Source: Paraspadella gotoi (Eukaryota; Chaetognatha). From it: a DNA stretch of 64,000 bases. The notes under the pieces were generated by a model, which was given only the letters and a program-made list of their open reading frames with translations, was not told where the DNA came from and did no database searches. A program made the position numbers and the translations under genes. Positions 63,356 through 64,000 of the stretch are shown here, piece by piece; position 1 is the first letter of the stretch, and each line of letters opens with the position of its first letter. The stretch is taken from the NCBI GenBank assembly GCA_051294375.1, contig CM119267.1, positions 18,617,972 through 18,681,971 on the forward strand, read 5' to 3'.

Positions 63356-64000
63356 TCTCTACTCTCTCTCTCTCTCTCTCTCTCGGACATTCCGTCACAA
63401 CATGAGAACTTTAAAATGTTTCGCCTTTCCGGTCGACGAGTGTACCGTTTAAAAACGTTTTGCCCAGTAAACTGCCTCGCTCCAGCCCTCTCCCGCCCCC
63501 CCATCTTCCCCTGCGCCCGGCAATCACCCTTAATCCTCCCGGGGAACTATTGCCCCTCTCCCCTCCGAGGGGTCGCCCTGGGCGTTCCACCTCCTGGCCA
63601 TTTTCCAAAACATTTTCATACCAAAATCACTGCCAGGTTTTTTTTTTACTATTTTTTTCACTTTTCCGTCGCGGGGCTCTTTTAGTCGAAAAAGAGGGAG
63701 AGAGAGGGGGGGAAGGAGAAAAATGGGGAGTGAAGATGGGCGGGGGGGAGGAGAAGACACAATTGGACGAACGGAGAGAGAAGTTGGGGAATCGTGAGGA
63801 AAAAAGAAGCCTTGGGTACTAGAAAAGAAGGACGAGGCAGAGAGGTCGGACTTAAAGGGGATTGGGGGTTTAAAAACGGACGTGAGGCCTTGGGTGCCTG
63901 GTTAGAGAGAGAGATGAAGGAGATGAGAGAGAACTGAAGAGAGAGAGAGAGAGAGAGACGAGAGGAGGAGAGAGAGAGAGAGTGACTGAGACGCATGGAG
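62230..64000 (-). repeat. Right arm of 3.4-kb fold-back
   Basis: Reverse complement of the left arm with numerous one-base indels; reaches the window edge. Includes (CT)n at 63,310-63,384 and (GA)n at 63,904-63,981. Confidence 0.8.

Overview
This is a eukaryotic, intron-rich window. Exons are short, GC-rich and joined by phase-consistent GT/AG junctions. Introns are AT-rich and loaded with very long (CT)n/(GA)n and (CGT)n arrays. I infer an invertebrate, most likely an arthropod (perhaps a crustacean or chelicerate), from two clues: a TipE/Teh-like sodium-channel accessory protein, a family best known from arthropods, and a selenocysteine-type glutathione peroxidase, a class many insects have lost. 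The species cannot be named from sequence alone.

Left and centre (1-34.4 kb). A plus-strand gene for a TipE-like two-pass membrane protein runs from about 7.97 to 28.25 kb. Two complete minus-strand genes sit inside its introns: a secreted selenoprotein glutathione peroxidase (six exons, 18,647-11,584, in-frame TGA at 17,747-17,749, candidate SECIS at about 11,281-11,360) and a secreted C-type lectin (three exons, 25,108-24,174). Downstream on the minus strand, 34,352-29,977, are the last five exons of an extracellular EGF / sushi / ephrin-receptor-like (GCC2_GCC3) protein with an Asp/Asn-rich tail written by trinucleotide arrays. The far left (0-6 kb) holds only weak coding candidates, one of them apparently broken. 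Repeats here include two copies of a tRNA-derived SINE, a 300-bp structured block, and a 52-bp minisatellite organised as a regular 156-bp trimer.

Right (34.4-64 kb). I find no secure gene. The region is built of multi-kilobase direct and inverted duplications separated by fixed-size N runs (10 or 25 bases). Most copies differ mainly by one-base indels, yet one 2.05-kb core is present twice with no difference seen. That mix looks more like gap filling with uncorrected long reads and duplicated contig placement than natural duplication. It includes a fold-back of about 3.4 kb at 60.6-64.0 kb, a roughly 4.8-kb unit present two and a half times, and two arrays of a 10-bp CpG-rich minisatellite.

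How the genes relate: host and nested genes are transcribed in opposite directions, so the peroxidase and lectin transcripts would be antisense to host introns only. All three nested or neighbouring minus-strand products are secreted, while the host product is a membrane protein; no functional pathway linking them is visible.
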